43,230 nucleotides of DNA from Ochrobactrum sp. RH2CCR150 (lineage in GTDB: Bacteria; Pseudomonadota; Alphaproteobacteria; Rhizobiales; Rhizobiaceae). Below are positions 17,133 to 25,728 of this stretch, one piece after another. The position numbers and the translations under genes were made by a program. Each line of letters opens with the position of its first letter. The first letter of the stretch is position 1. Where the stretch lies: NCBI GenBank assembly GCA_014138095.1, contig JACGXE010000025.1, positions 1-43,230 of the forward strand, given 5' to 3'. The notes beneath the pieces were generated by a model, which worked only from the letters and a program-made list of their open reading frames with translations, did not search any database and was not told the origin of the DNA.

Positions 17133-18266
17133 TCAGAATTCCCCAACCGGTCTGCCCCAGTTCAGCGCGTATCGGGTGAAACGAAGCTGACCGCTGCGCG
17201 TCAACGCCCCTTTGTCGACCAGGTCCTGCAAATCGCGGGTGGCGGTGGCGCGCGACGTGCGGGTGATGGCGAGATAATTGTCTGCGCTGAGGCCACCGAT
17301 AAAGCCCTCGGGGCCCGCCTCAAACAGACGCGCAATGACTTTCTCCTGACGGGGATTGAACGCTCCCCTGTAACGGTCGTAGAAATGTGCCTTGGCGATG
17401 TAAAAGGCGACGCGATCCAGTGTTGTTTGTTGAGCCGTCAGCACGGTTTGGGAAAACGATACCAACCATTCGGTGACGTCGAGGGTTCGCTGATGGATTT
17501 CCAGTTGGTCGTAATAGGCTTTCCGTTGCTGCTCGATGGTAAAACTGAGCATGATCAGGCTCGGTTGTCCCAGTGACTGGGCGAGTGCTTTTTCGGCCAG
17601 TGCGCGACCAAGCCGTCCATTACCGTCCTCGAACGGGTGAATGCTTTCGAACCACAAATGGCCAAGCCCGGCGCGGGTAAGCGCGGGGAGGGGCGTGCCG
17701 CCGGTCAGGGCGCTTGTGTTGAACCACGATATGAACCGGTGCATTTCGTCTGGTACCTGCGCTGATGGCGGCGCCTCGAAATGAATCGTCGGACGGTCCA
17801 ACTGGCCAGAGACGATCTGCATGGCGTCGGAATGGCTGCGATAAGCACCAATACTCTCCAAATGCCGACTGCCTGCCATCAACATGGTATGCCACCGAAA
17901 CAGTGTGGCGTCATCGAACGGCAGGGCATAGGTGTCATAAACGTCGACCGTCATTTCCGCGATCCCGTGTTCACGCGGTTGCACCGAACGCCGGTCCGTG
18001 TCCAGGCCGAGTTGTCGCCGCAGTGATGACTGAACGCTCAAGCGGTCCAATGTTTCGCCTTCAATCGCGCTCGTCTTGACCGCTTCGTCGCTCAAGAGTT
18101 CGATGCGCAACCGGTCGCGCTCGTCGGGATCAATGTGGCGCACAGCGCCGATGACCTCGCCGGAGGAGAGCAGAAATCGCTGTTCCAGTGCCGCGAGCGC
18201 AGAAGCGTCATAGCGAAAATGTGGCCAATCAGGCTGTGTCCAGTTCCAGGGCATGAGCGATAACAT
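17133..18266 (-). CDS. Fic-domain protein, class II (DUF4172 N-terminus)
   Basis: This 377-residue protein probably adds AMP (or a related nucleotide part) to target proteins. The catalytic Fic motif is intact in HPFEDGNGRLGRAL (near residues 213-226). An N-terminal inhibitory helix with the (S/T)xxxE(G/N) pattern is seen as TSAIEGE near 64-70, placing it in the class whose own N-terminus blocks the ATP site. The first ~80 residues, beginning with NWTQPDWPHFRYD, are the DUF4172 type. The C-terminus (LSADNYLAITRTSRATATRDLQDLVDKGALT) is a winged-helix-like domain found in many such proteins. It stands alone without an antitoxin gene, consistent with self-inhibition. Its targets are unknown. Confidence 0.92.
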   Translation of the reverse strand: MLSLMPWNWTQPDWPHFRYDASALAALEQRFLLSSGEVIGAVRHIDPDERDRLRIELLSDEAVKTSAIEGETLDRLSVQSSLRRQLGLDTDRRSVQPREHGIAEMTVDVYDTYALPFDDATLFRWHTMLMAGSRHLESIGAYRSHSDAMQIVSGQLDRPTIHFEAPPSAQVPDEMHRFISWFNTSALTGGTPLPALTRAGLGHLWFESIHPFEDGNGRLGRALAEKALAQSLGQPSLIMLSFTIEQQRKAYYDQLEIHQRTLDVTEWLVSFSQTVLTAQQTTLDRVAFYIAKAHFYDRYRGAFNPRQEKVIARLFEAGPEGFIGGLSADNYLAITRTSRATATRDLQDLVDKGALTRSGQLRFTRYALNWGRPVGEF

Positions 18267-18446
18267 CCGTTTCTATCGCTCTCACTATCATATGTTTATG
18301 AGCAATAGAAGCCACCTCTGTTGCTCACCATCCTAATTGCGGAGAAGATGTTGCGTCCGCTTTGCGCCACCATAGCGGTCATCATCGATGATGGAAGTGT
18401 TTCTGACACTGGCCGGACTACCTATAAGCAGAAGACGGGTTGCAAC

Positions 18447-18480
18447 TTGCTCCAATATAGAGTATCCCCCTATATTATAG
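18447..18480 (+). promoter_or_regulatory. DmeR operator and promoter of the metal-efflux operon
   Basis: An imperfect palindrome at 18455-18480 has AT-rich arms (ATATAGAGTAT and TATATTATAG) around a five-C tract. This resembles the C-tract sites of RcnR/DmeR repressors. From memory, the Rhizobium dmeRF operator has almost the same layout. A promoter overlaps it: TTGCTC 18447-18452 and TATATT 18471-18476, 18 bases apart. Repression would lift on Co or Ni binding to DmeR. Confidence 0.8.
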
Positions 18481-18495
18481 AAACGGAGTTCAGAT

Positions 18496-19479
18496 ATGAG
18501 TGCGCCATCGGATCCGAACTACGACCATGAGCATTCGCACGCTCACGACCGTTGCCATAACAGAGCCCTAAACGCGTCCCATGAACACGTCTTCCTCGGT
18601 GACGACCATGCCCGGAACGAGCGACGTACCTGGTTGGTGATCGCCATCACGGCCAGCATGATGGTCGTCGAGATCGTGGCAGGCAATGTATTTGGGTCGA
18701 TGGCTTTGACGGCAGACGGTTGGCATATGTCCACCCATGCTGCTGCGATGCTTATTGCCGCGTTGGCCTATCTCTATGCGCGCAAGCACGTTGGCAATCC
18801 CCGCTTCTCGTTCGGCACAGGTAAACTGGGCGATCTGGCGGCATTCGCCAGTGCTATCGTTCTGGCCCTGATCGCGCTCTTGATCGGGTGGGAGAGCTTT
18901 CTCCGCTTCCAGGCACCTGTCACCATCGATTTCCAGGAAGCCATAATCGTGGCCGTCATCGGCTTGCTGGTGAATCTGGTGTGTGCATGGCTGTTGAAAG
19001 ACGACCACCATCATTCACATGATCACGGCCACTCGCACGACCGCAACGCGACCAAGGATCAGAACCTCAGAGCTGCATATTTGCACGTCCTGGCCGATGC
19101 GCTGACCTCCGTTCTGGCCATTGCAGCGCTTGTCCTTGGCAGTGTCTACGGCTGGCTCTGGCTTGACCCGGCAATCGGCATTGTTGGAGCAGTCGTAATC
19201 GCCCGATGGTCGTGGGGCCTTATCCGCGATGCGGGGAGCGTCCTCCTCGATTACGTCCCTAAGGACGAAGACCTTCCGGAGGAAATTGAGCAGATCATCA
19301 GCAGGGAAGATGCTCAGATCGTCGATCTGCACGTATGGCAGCTTGGTCCGGGCCACCATGGTGCGATCATCTCCATTGTCACTGACAAACCTCGGGCACC
19401 TTCCTATTACCGGTCCAAGCTCGCAGTGATCCATGACCTGTCGCATGTGACGGTCGAGGTCGAGTCCCGAGCAGCCTGA
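18496..19479 (+). CDS. dmeF: Cation diffusion facilitator, Co/Ni exporter DmeF
   Basis: This is a 327-residue CDF exporter that expels divalent cobalt and nickel by proton exchange. It has a His-rich N-terminus (DHEHSHAHDRCHN, then SHEH), six hydrophobic helices, and the TM2 HxxxD-type site as ALTADGWHMSTHA near 78. A second His-rich loop is DDHHHSHDHGHSHDRN near 170-185, and TM5 carries HVLADALTSV. A cytoplasmic domain follows. This layout is typical of the DmeF branch. A GGAG site precedes the ATG at 18496. Its partner dmeR follows 25 bases downstream, and the operon is preceded by an RcnR-type operator. DmeF is preferred to a zinc CDF because of the regulator and operator. Confidence 0.9.
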   Translation: MSAPSDPNYDHEHSHAHDRCHNRALNASHEHVFLGDDHARNERRTWLVIAITASMMVVEIVAGNVFGSMALTADGWHMSTHAAAMLIAALAYLYARKHVGNPRFSFGTGKLGDLAAFASAIVLALIALLIGWESFLRFQAPVTIDFQEAIIVAVIGLLVNLVCAWLLKDDHHHSHDHGHSHDRNATKDQNLRAAYLHVLADALTSVLAIAALVLGSVYGWLWLDPAIGIVGAVVIARWSWGLIRDAGSVLLDYVPKDEDLPEEIEQIISREDAQIVDLHVWQLGPGHHGAIISIVTDKPRAPSYYRSKLAVIHDLSHVTVEVESRAA

Positions 19480-19504
19480 TCACTTACATCCGAGGAGCAT
19501 CCGC

Positions 19505-19780
19505 ATGAACCATACGATCCGCGAGAAGCAGAAACTTATAAACCGGGTTCGCCGCATCAAGGGACAGGTGGAAGGCATTGAGCGGATGCTTGAGGAGGAA
19601 AAGGGCTGCGAGGAAGTGATGCAGCTCATCGCTGGCGTCCGTGGAGCCATAAACGGCCTCATGGGCGAAGTCCTGGAAGACCACATCCGAATGCATATCG
19701 CCGCCGAAGGACTGGTACAGAAGGACCGTGACGAAGGTGCATCCGAGCTGATCGACGTTGTCAGGGCCTACATGAAGTAA
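19505..19780 (+). CDS. dmeR: RcnR/CsoR-family Co/Ni-sensing repressor DmeR
   Basis: This 91-residue all-helical repressor turns off the operon until cobalt or nickel binds. The four metal ligands of RcnR are all at the expected positions: His3, Cys35, His60 and His64. That distinguishes it from copper-sensing CsoR (Cys-His-Cys) and formaldehyde-sensing FrmR. RVRRIKGQVEGIERM is the family's DNA-binding first helix. It lies downstream of dmeF, the reverse of the dmeR-dmeF order I recall from Rhizobium. GAGGAG precedes the ATG. It probably autoregulates through the palindrome at 18455-18480. Confidence 0.93.
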   Translation: MNHTIREKQKLINRVRRIKGQVEGIERMLEEEKGCEEVMQLIAGVRGAINGLMGEVLEDHIRMHIAAEGLVQKDRDEGASELIDVVRAYMK

Positions 19781-20172
19781 GAAGATGACGAATGGCTCAC
19801 CATGCGCCGCAATCTGCCCGTACGGTCCGCGCAACAAGTAGCGCCTTGGTTGCGGACGCACGGTCGAAGAGGTCAGGTCCTGTGAGAATCCCATACCATT
19901 TCACAGGACGAAGCTTTTAGCCGTCTTGAAGCGCCGCCTGTCTAGGCTTGAATAGAACTCGGCCAGATCAAGGTTCGGTTTGCCCGCCACATGTCTGTTT
20001 TGCGCCCTCATTGCGGTCATTGGCGCAGCATTATCACGCTTTTCAAAGCGGTCGTTCCGCTTATCCTGTTTTTAACGGCCGCGAAGGGGTGGAAAGCGGA
20101 CTGGCAAGTTTTAGCGAGAAAGAACGCATAACCGCCTTTTGATTGATAGGCGGACATAGTCTGTATTATGGG
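19781..20172. other. Gene-free stretch after dmeR
   Basis: These 392 bases contain the dmeR terminator (19877-19917) and a segment at 19991-20030 (TGTCTGTTTTGCGC, then TGCGGTCATTGGC). That segment partly matches two copies flanking the FAD monooxygenase at 28181 and 29540. No gene with a convincing start and coding character is seen. Confidence 0.5.
19877..19917 (+). terminator. Probable terminator of dmeF-dmeR
   Basis: GTCCTGTGA (19877-19885) pairs with TCACAGGAC (19901-19909) in a perfect 9-bp stem, followed by GAAGCTTTT. It lies about 97 bases after the dmeR stop. Confidence 0.6.
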
Positions 20173-20931
20173 TCATTTGTCAGCAGCGAAATTGACGACT
20201 TCCGAAACCAGCACTGCATCTTGACCACCAAGACCATGATAGCCTAGGGAAGCACATCCTCCAGTTCCTTTTGTGCCTCCGTCGATCCATATAACCTTGC
20301 GAACACGATCTCCGGCCCAAACCTGAAATGGAGCCACGCCCGCAGGATTTGTGACGCGACAGTCATCTTTCCGGTGATGAATCACCAATGTGGGAGGCAA
20401 TAGCGCAGGATCACGAAGAATGTCCGCGACGCCATCCAATGGCCCTGAGCGCGCATTCAGCTCACCGGAGGCGAGCACGATTTTGTCAGGCTTCGCGCCG
20501 TGTGCCAGAGCTTTCGCTGTCCGCCGCGTTGCATTGCTAAGAGAAACAATGGTAACCGGGCGCTTCAGACGCCTCATATATTCCACGGCATCGCAGAGAC
20601 TGGTTTCCTTATCGACAAGCAGGATGTTGAATCCGCTCGCTGCAAAAGCGTCCCGATTTCTAATAATTGCGCTTAGTGGCTGTTCGGTGAAGGTTCCATC
20701 TGCGCCGACATTCAGGCGCTGACTGCCTCCCGCCAGAAGAAGCAGACTTCCTTTCGGGTTTTCTACTCGCACTAAAATGTTGGCAACGCCACCAACATAC
20801 ACAGTTCTCCCGTTTGAAACCGAGTGCCGCGTCACTTCCTCCGCATCGGATCGATCTGCTACTAAGCATGAAAGACCGATCACCAAAGCCAGACAGAAAT
20901 TACGCGCTCTGAGAATTCTCATGAAATTCAA
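20173..20931 (-). CDS. Exported alpha/beta-hydrolase-like protein
   Basis: This 252-residue protein has an N-terminal signal peptide: basic residues, then LALVIGLSCLVA, with a likely cut after SDA near residue 30. The rest reads as an alpha/beta-hydrolase fold: a strand-rich start (GSLLLLAGGSQRL), a nucleophile-elbow position at VSLSNATRR instead of the normal GxSxG, an acid candidate in HHRKDDCRV, and a late His in GYHGLGG. The true start may be the ATG three codons in. Because the elbow is degenerate, activity is uncertain. Neighbours give no clue; it lies convergently beyond the dme operon. I recognise no named family. Confidence 0.65.
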   Translation of the reverse strand: MNFMRILRARNFCLALVIGLSCLVADRSDAEEVTRHSVSNGRTVYVGGVANILVRVENPKGSLLLLAGGSQRLNVGADGTFTEQPLSAIIRNRDAFAASGFNILLVDKETSLCDAVEYMRRLKRPVTIVSLSNATRRTAKALAHGAKPDKIVLASGELNARSGPLDGVADILRDPALLPPTLVIHHRKDDCRVTNPAGVAPFQVWAGDRVRKVIWIDGGTKGTGGCASLGYHGLGGQDAVLVSEVVNFAADK

Positions 20932-21059
20932 CCTCTACACTTTTAATACATCTTTCCCAGAATAATCGAGCAACCTCGAACTTCCCAAGTGTGTGGCACT
21001 TTTCGCCTAAAAGCCCTGACCGATTTTAACATGATCGCACGGACATCTGAACGACCACA

Positions 21060-21590
21060 ACAAAGGTCGAAAGCCACCGGATCGCCATTCTTAGTCTCCG
21101 CAGGGCGAGTATTCTTTCGATCGCGCAAATGGAAAGGCTACCTTTGCCGGCGAGGTTACGTGGTGCCGTACAACCTAGGGGACTGGTTTCGCTCCATCGA
21201 CTTTGGCAACGTGCGGCCCGGCCTAGCGCATGTCGCGAGGGAATTCGAGGGATTGGTACCCCGCCTGACGCCGTTAATCGCCGACGGCGAGACCGATCCG
21301 GTGCTTCGCTCCATCCATAAGCTTCCGGTCGGGTCCTGTTGGAATCGTGTAGCAAGCCTCACCCTAGTCGCGACGGGGTACACCTCACGTCACCTTCCGT
21401 CGGCGAATGGACGCATCTGCCATATAAGACGGAACCTAATTTGCCAAGGCGATCCTCCGCTACGCCGAGGACAACGACTCTACTTTTGCGGATTATGAAA
21501 GCTACCTGTTTCCTCGCGTCGATGAAATCGCTGCAGCGTCCCCGCAGATTCTCGCCCGGTTCTTCGGCATGCTGCGTAGTGGAGCGTGGT
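21060..21590 (+). pseudogene. Decayed FAD-dependent monooxygenase
   Basis: The conceptual translation in shifting frames matches the C-terminal half of the intact monooxygenase at 28377-29507. RSIDFGN / AREFEGLVPRLTPLIADGET aligns with its RSIDFSD / GQFEGWAAPLIALITDGET. After a frame change near 21385, HLTSPSVGEWTHLP corresponds to HLMSPFAGEGANLA. After another change, FADYESYLFPRVDEIAA and ILARFFGMLR correspond to the C-terminal helices. The N-terminal Rossmann part with GxGxxG is missing. This is therefore a broken remnant with at least two frameshifts, lying between the hydrolase and the epimerase genes. Confidence 0.8.
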
Positions 21591-21676
21591 CGAGCTCGTC
21601 AAACGTGCCGGGCGTGCAGACGCGAATGCCAATTCAGAGTTGCCCGTACCACGCCGCTTTTCTCCTACGAGTCGCG

Positions 21677-22576
21677 TCAAGCTTTCTTCGCGGAATAATC
21701 CATCTGCCGCAGGTCTTCAAGCAAGCTCGGGCCTGTCGGCGCCCAACTCAGTTTCTCCCGCGTCTGCGCACTGGATGCCACTATGTCTGCTGCGGCGAAC
21801 ATGGCAAACCAGCCGAAATGCGGCGACGCTTCCTCTGCGGAAAGGGAGACGATCGGGAGGCTGAGACCGGCAGCGACCACTTCGGCTATATCCCGCGCCG
21901 CCACGCCTTCTTCAGCAACTGCATGGTAACGTGCACCTGCGTCAGCACGCTCAATGGCAAGCACATAGAGCTTCGCCACATCAAGGACGTGGCCGGCCGC
22001 CCAGCGGTTGTCGCCTTGCCCGACGTAGGCGACCACGCCCTTTTCCCGCGACATCTCGATGTAGGGGGAGATCAGGCCCTGCTTGACGGTATCATGCACT
22101 TGCGGTAGCCGCACGACAGACAGGTTTACGCCTGCTTCGAGCAACGTTTGCCCCGCCAGTTCCGAGGCGATGCGCGGATTGAAATGATGTGCATCGAAAA
22201 CGTCTTCCCTGGCAGGCTGACCATCGCCTGGGTCTCCGATGCCAACGCCCGACGTTATAAGCAGTGGCCGATTGGACCCCTTCAGGACGGATCCGAGCGC
22301 GGCGATAACAAGGCGATCCTTCTCGCAATTTGCCACGAAATTCGTGAAATTATGATCAAAGGCAGTATGGATGACCGCGTCCGCGTTTCGTGCTCCGTCT
22401 GCTAGCCCGGCTGGATCCTCTAGTCTTCCTATATGAGCACTTGCACCAGCCGTTGCCAAGGCGTTCGCTCCAGCCTTAGAACGGGTAAGGCCGATCACTT
22501 CATGGCCGGCGGCCAACAATTCCGGAAGAATACGGGATCCGATGAAACCCGTGGCACCCGTTAGAAAAACACGCAT
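21677..22576 (-). CDS. NAD-dependent epimerase / extended SDR
   Basis: This 299-residue extended short-chain dehydrogenase has a clear Rossmann motif (VFLTGATGFIGSRILPELLAAGHEV, residues 3-27) and DAVIHTAFDH near 70. The usual YxxxK is not obvious. A segment with LPQVHDTVKQGLI and VARYHAVAEEG-type sequence resembles the YwnB/Azo-like and 3-beta-HSD-like atypical SDRs common beside XRE regulators. It probably oxidises or reduces a small carbonyl compound with NAD(P). It is divergent, with a 99-base gap, from the MmyB-like regulator at 22676, which probably represses it. Its 3' end comes close to the monooxygenase remnant. Confidence 0.87.
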   Translation of the reverse strand: MRVFLTGATGFIGSRILPELLAAGHEVIGLTRSKAGANALATAGASAHIGRLEDPAGLADGARNADAVIHTAFDHNFTNFVANCEKDRLVIAALGSVLKGSNRPLLITSGVGIGDPGDGQPAREDVFDAHHFNPRIASELAGQTLLEAGVNLSVVRLPQVHDTVKQGLISPYIEMSREKGVVAYVGQGDNRWAAGHVLDVAKLYVLAIERADAGARYHAVAEEGVAARDIAEVVAAGLSLPIVSLSAEEASPHFGWFAMFAAADIVASSAQTREKLSWAPTGPSLLEDLRQMDYSAKKA

Positions 22577-22609
22577 GGTAAGTCTCCGATATTGACGTAG
22601 CTCCTGATC

Positions 22610-22667
22610 CCATGAAAAATTGTCCTGTTAAAGTAGTGATTTTATCATGGTATAATTTCCAACAGGA
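22610..22667. promoter_or_regulatory. Inverted repeats in the epimerase/XRE divergent promoter
   Basis: Two nested inverted repeats are visible: CCATGA (22610-22615) with TCATGG (22645-22650), flanked by A/T tracts that extend the match, and TCCTGTT (22623-22629) with AACAGGA (22661-22667). A strong -10 TATAAT (22651-22656) for the rightward gene sits between the right arms. These are good operator candidates for the divergent XRE regulator. Confidence 0.6.
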
Positions 22668-22675
22668 TCATAATC

Positions 22676-23509
22676 GTGAGCAATTCCGAGAATGCCCTTG
22701 GTACATTCCTGCGTGATCGGCGTATGCGGCTTGATCCCGCTACATTCGGCTTTCAGGTTGGACGCCGCCGCACGCCAGGTCTGCGCCGCGAGGAAGTAGC
22801 TCAGCGGTCAAGTATAAGTCCGACCTGGTACACCTGGCTGGAACAGGGGCGTGGCGGAGCGCCGTCACCGCATGTGCTGGACCGGATTGCGAACGGGCTC
22901 ATGCTGACCGAGCCCGAACGCGACCACCTCCACATTCTCGCTTTCGGTCATCCGCCGGAAGCACGGTATCGTCAGCCTGAAGGCATAACACCGCGACTGC
23001 AACGCGTCCTCGACGCCATGCCCTTCAGTCCTGCCATTATCATGACAGCGACATGGGATGTGGTGGCGTGGAACGTAGCTGCAACCGTGATCCTTACGGA
23101 TTATGCCAGACTCCCCAAGGATCGGCGCAACATCCTTCGCATGATGTTTTCCGACGAACGGGTGCGCGCGGCACAGGACGATTGGCGAAGTGTTGCCCGT
23201 TATGTCGTTGCCGCGTTCCGGGCCGATGCCACGCGTGCAGGTGCGGGTGCGGAAATACAGCAGTTGGTCAATCAGCTTTCCGCCAGCAGCCCCGAATTCA
23301 AGGCGCTCTGGGACGACAATGAGATCGCTGGTCTTCAGGAAGGCATCAAGCGTCTCCGCCATCCTGCAATGGGACCGATAGAACTTGAATTTTCGACCTT
23401 TACCGTTGAAGGGAGATCCGACCTCCGCATGATGGTTTATAGTCCAGCGAACCTTGAGGTGATGGAGCAGTTTCGCTCCCTGATTTCTAGGGCATGTCCC
23501 GAGGAGTAG
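22676..23509 (+). CDS. XRE-family regulator with MmyB-like ligand domain
   Basis: This 277-residue regulator has an N-terminal helix-turn-helix with the subgroup signature RTPGLRREEVAQRSSISPTWYTWLEQGRG (residues ~32-60). A C-terminal MmyB-like ligand-binding domain follows, with WDVVAWNVAATVI near 125. Proteins of this family typically stand divergent to SDR or NmrA-type oxidoreductase genes and repress them, as here with the epimerase gene. The GTG start at 22676 has AGGA at the proper distance. The ligand is unknown; MmyB-type domains have been linked to fatty-acid-like ligands. Confidence 0.9.
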   Translation: MSNSENALGTFLRDRRMRLDPATFGFQVGRRRTPGLRREEVAQRSSISPTWYTWLEQGRGGAPSPHVLDRIANGLMLTEPERDHLHILAFGHPPEARYRQPEGITPRLQRVLDAMPFSPAIIMTATWDVVAWNVAATVILTDYARLPKDRRNILRMMFSDERVRAAQDDWRSVARYVVAAFRADATRAGAGAEIQQLVNQLSASSPEFKALWDDNEIAGLQEGIKRLRHPAMGPIELEFSTFTVEGRSDLRMMVYSPANLEVMEQFRSLISRACPEE

Positions 23510-23688
23510 TGTATCGATACGACGGTTCACGTAATAAGTCCGGCTTACGGCACCCGAGCCGCGGAAAAATGAATGTCGATCCGCAGCGCTCCGTAGCTTC
23601 ATACTTTACCGGGTGAACGCAAGACACCACTTTCGATCGAAATGAGGCGGAGGGCTGTTGTCCCCCTTGCCGTGAATGACCGTTCTGG

Positions 23689-23710
23689 ATTCGGCCCTCT
23701 GGGGCCGGAA
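23689..23710. terminator. Weak hairpin between convergent genes
   Basis: TTCGGCCC and GGGCCGGAA form a G+C stem with a four-base loop in the 281-base gap between the convergent XRE and NmrA genes. No U-run follows on either strand. It could end transcription from either side. Nothing else gene-like is seen in this gap. Confidence 0.35.
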
Positions 23711-23790
23711 TATCGTATCTAAGATTCGAAAGCTGCCCAGCAAGCTAGCTCTTGTTTCGGCTCCATTTAATTATTGAAGATGGTGTAGTG

Positions 23791-24678
23791 TCACGAGACT
23801 GATGCCCACAAGGCTGCATCTAGCGACTTGCGCCCATTGCCGGCAAGCCAGAACGCGAAAGTCAGCAGATCGGGGTTGATTTCGTGCATGAGGCTCAGAT
23901 CGACCTGCTCGGCAAGCGGCCCGTCTTCCAGGCTCTTTGCCATATGCGCGAGATCAGCGTTTGCAGCGAGTATGTCGTCGGAAAACCGTTCATAGGCTAT
24001 TGGGCGTCCGGCTGCTTCACTGAGGACGATCTCAAGCTCGCGCCCGGTCCGGCGGTCGCTCGCGACTTTAAGCGTTGCGCCGCCAAAGCGGGACTTGTCG
24101 GCAAGCACAGCAGCAACGAAACGGCCGATGTCTTCCACAGCGGTTAGCTGAATCGAATGGTCGGATCGGATTAGGGGCACTATTCGGCCCTCATCCAGAC
24201 CATAGCCTGGCCGTACCAACATTTCCATGAAAATCATCGGTTGGATGATGGTGGTTGTCATGTCGAGTTGCCGAACATGAGCTTCGATACGAGGCTTTGC
24301 GTCAAAACGCGGAACGCCTGTCAGTTCATTCCCCACGCTGGCACCCGATGAATAAACAAAATGGTCGATACCGGTTTCAGCAGCTATATCTGCAATCGAG
24401 ATACCACAACGAACTTCGTTCTCGGCGGCCAGGTTGGCTGGCAGTACGCTAAAGACGCCATAGGCGTCTTTCATCGCTGAGCGGATAACATTGGTCTCTT
24501 CAAATGAAGCCTGCACTAGCTCGACGCCTGCATTTCGCAATTGCAGAGATGCAGCTGTGCTGGAATCCTGAACGAGCGCGCGAACGGGCCATCCCGCCTT
24601 CAACAAGGCTTTGGCGACAGATCCTCCCCGTCTTCCAGTCGCGCCGAAAACCAGAATGGGGTGCTTGCTATTGGTCAC
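23791..24678 (-). CDS. NmrA-family NAD(P)-binding protein
   Basis: This atypical SDR of about 295 residues is of the NmrA type. PILVFGATGRRGGSVAKALLKAGWPVRALV (first ~35 residues) is the dinucleotide-binding start, and DAYGVFSVLPAN and HFVYSSGASV follow in family order. Members act as NAD(P)H:quinone-type reductases or redox sensors. I chose the GTG at 24678 because GAGGG lies seven bases ahead; the frame is open to 24711. It is divergent from an HxlR-type regulator that begins at about 24723-24768, a classical regulator/NmrA pair responding to electrophiles or quinones. Confidence 0.88.
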   Translation of the reverse strand: MTNSKHPILVFGATGRRGGSVAKALLKAGWPVRALVQDSSTAASLQLRNAGVELVQASFEETNVIRSAMKDAYGVFSVLPANLAAENEVRCGISIADIAAETGIDHFVYSSGASVGNELTGVPRFDAKPRIEAHVRQLDMTTTIIQPMIFMEMLVRPGYGLDEGRIVPLIRSDHSIQLTAVEDIGRFVAAVLADKSRFGGATLKVASDRRTGRELEIVLSEAAGRPIAYERFSDDILAANADLAHMAKSLEDGPLAEQVDLSLMHEINPDLLTFAFWLAGNGRKSLDAALWASVS

Positions 24679-24767
24679 TTGAAACCCTCGCGTTAAACAA
24701 GAGCCATCCATATATAGGAATAATGTTCAGCGGGAAGACGGCGCATTTTTCAGCGTCAGGCACAAGG

Positions 24768-25205
24768 ATGATACTGTTGAACAAAGATATCGATACCGGC
24801 ACACCGCGCTCATCAGAGAACGACAGGCAATTCAGGCCCATCCCGTCAAACGGGGTTTGCAGCCTGCTAAGTGACAAATGGACTGTTCCGGTTCTTTGGC
24901 GTCTTTCTCTTACTGACGATCATCGGCTACGCTTTTCAACATTGAGAAAAGAGGTCGGTGAAATCACCCAGCGCATGCTGACGCTCACGCTGCGCAATCT
25001 CGAGCGTGACGGTTTCGTCAGACGCCATTATTTCCCTGAAGTGCCGCCACGTGTCGAGTATGAGCTGACGGAGATCGGCCACGGAGCGTTGCAAGCCCTT
25101 GAGGGGTTCAACTTCTGGGTCCACGACAATCTGGATGCCATCAAGGCGCGCCGCCGCGCTTATGATCAGGCGGAGTTGTCAATCCAAATCCGCGAAATTG
25201 GCTGA
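24768..25205 (+). CDS. HxlR-family transcriptional regulator
   Basis: This winged-helix regulator of about 145 residues has the HxlR core: VCSLLSDKWTVPVLWRL, then LRKEVGEITQRMLTLTLRNLERDGFVRRHYFPEVPPRVEYELTEIG. The start is uncertain. The ATG at 24723 would add 15 residues, and the frame is open further up but would overlap the NmrA gene. The Cys before the KW motif lies where redox-sensing relatives (HypR/QorR type) carry their reactive cysteine. It probably controls the divergent NmrA gene in response to quinones or oxidants. Confidence 0.85.
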   Translation: MILLNKDIDTGTPRSSENDRQFRPIPSNGVCSLLSDKWTVPVLWRLSLTDDHRLRFSTLRKEVGEITQRMLTLTLRNLERDGFVRRHYFPEVPPRVEYELTEIGHGALQALEGFNFWVHDNLDAIKARRRAYDQAELSIQIREIG

Positions 25206-25303
25206 GAAAGTTAGATGTCGGCCCAAGTTAGCAGCGCTCAGCTGAGCCCGCTTCGCGCTTTAAAGCAGACGTCCAGCGATTGTTCTGTGCTAGATGCCGC
25301 CTA

Positions 25304-25699
25304 CTATTGAATGAAGGTTTCGTGAAGATGACACCAATACCGCGGGCCTTTGTCAGATATCTTCAGGGCAACTGTGGAGCGTCGAACTGTGCTAGACGCC
25401 GCACCTTCGCGATGAGTCTCCTGGTAAGTCAATAAAGCGCCAGTTTCCCAGACGGTAACAAGATCGATGTTTTCGACATAAATTCTCAAGTCTGGCCGTT
25501 TTCCGTGGTTTGCGGCGAACATATGCCTGACATCGTCTTTGTCCAATGCGATACCTTTTGTCGTTATCATCGAAAAGTCCGACGAAAATCGGGTCATCAA
25601 TGCAGTCAGGCGATCAGATGAAAGCTCGCCTCTGAACCATTTCTCGATGTCCACGTGAATATCGACGATATCTTGGCACAGCGCTTCGACCTTGACCAT
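25304..25699 (-). CDS. NTF2-like / DUF4440-type small protein
   Basis: This 131-residue protein has a helix-rich first third, a segment (RFSSDFSMITTKGIALDKDDVRHMF) and a strand-rich end (WCHLHETFI) that fit the SnoaL/DUF4440 cone-shaped NTF2-like fold. Such proteins can be small enzymes or ligand binders. No catalytic residues can be named. It sits 29 bases after the MFS gene on the same strand and is likely co-transcribed with it. The AAAGGAAT site before its ATG is good. Confidence 0.65.
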   Translation of the reverse strand: MVKVEALCQDIVDIHVDIEKWFRGELSSDRLTALMTRFSSDFSMITTKGIALDKDDVRHMFAANHGKRPDLRIYVENIDLVTVWETGALLTYQETHREGAASSTVRRSTVALKISDKGPRYWCHLHETFIQ

Positions 25700-25728
25700 A
25701 ATCTATTCCTTTCAAGTTGAAGCTGGGC

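Noticed and set aside
22865..23602. A 245-codon reverse open frame
   Set aside because: It is antisense to the XRE/MmyB-like regulator, whose motifs are clear.
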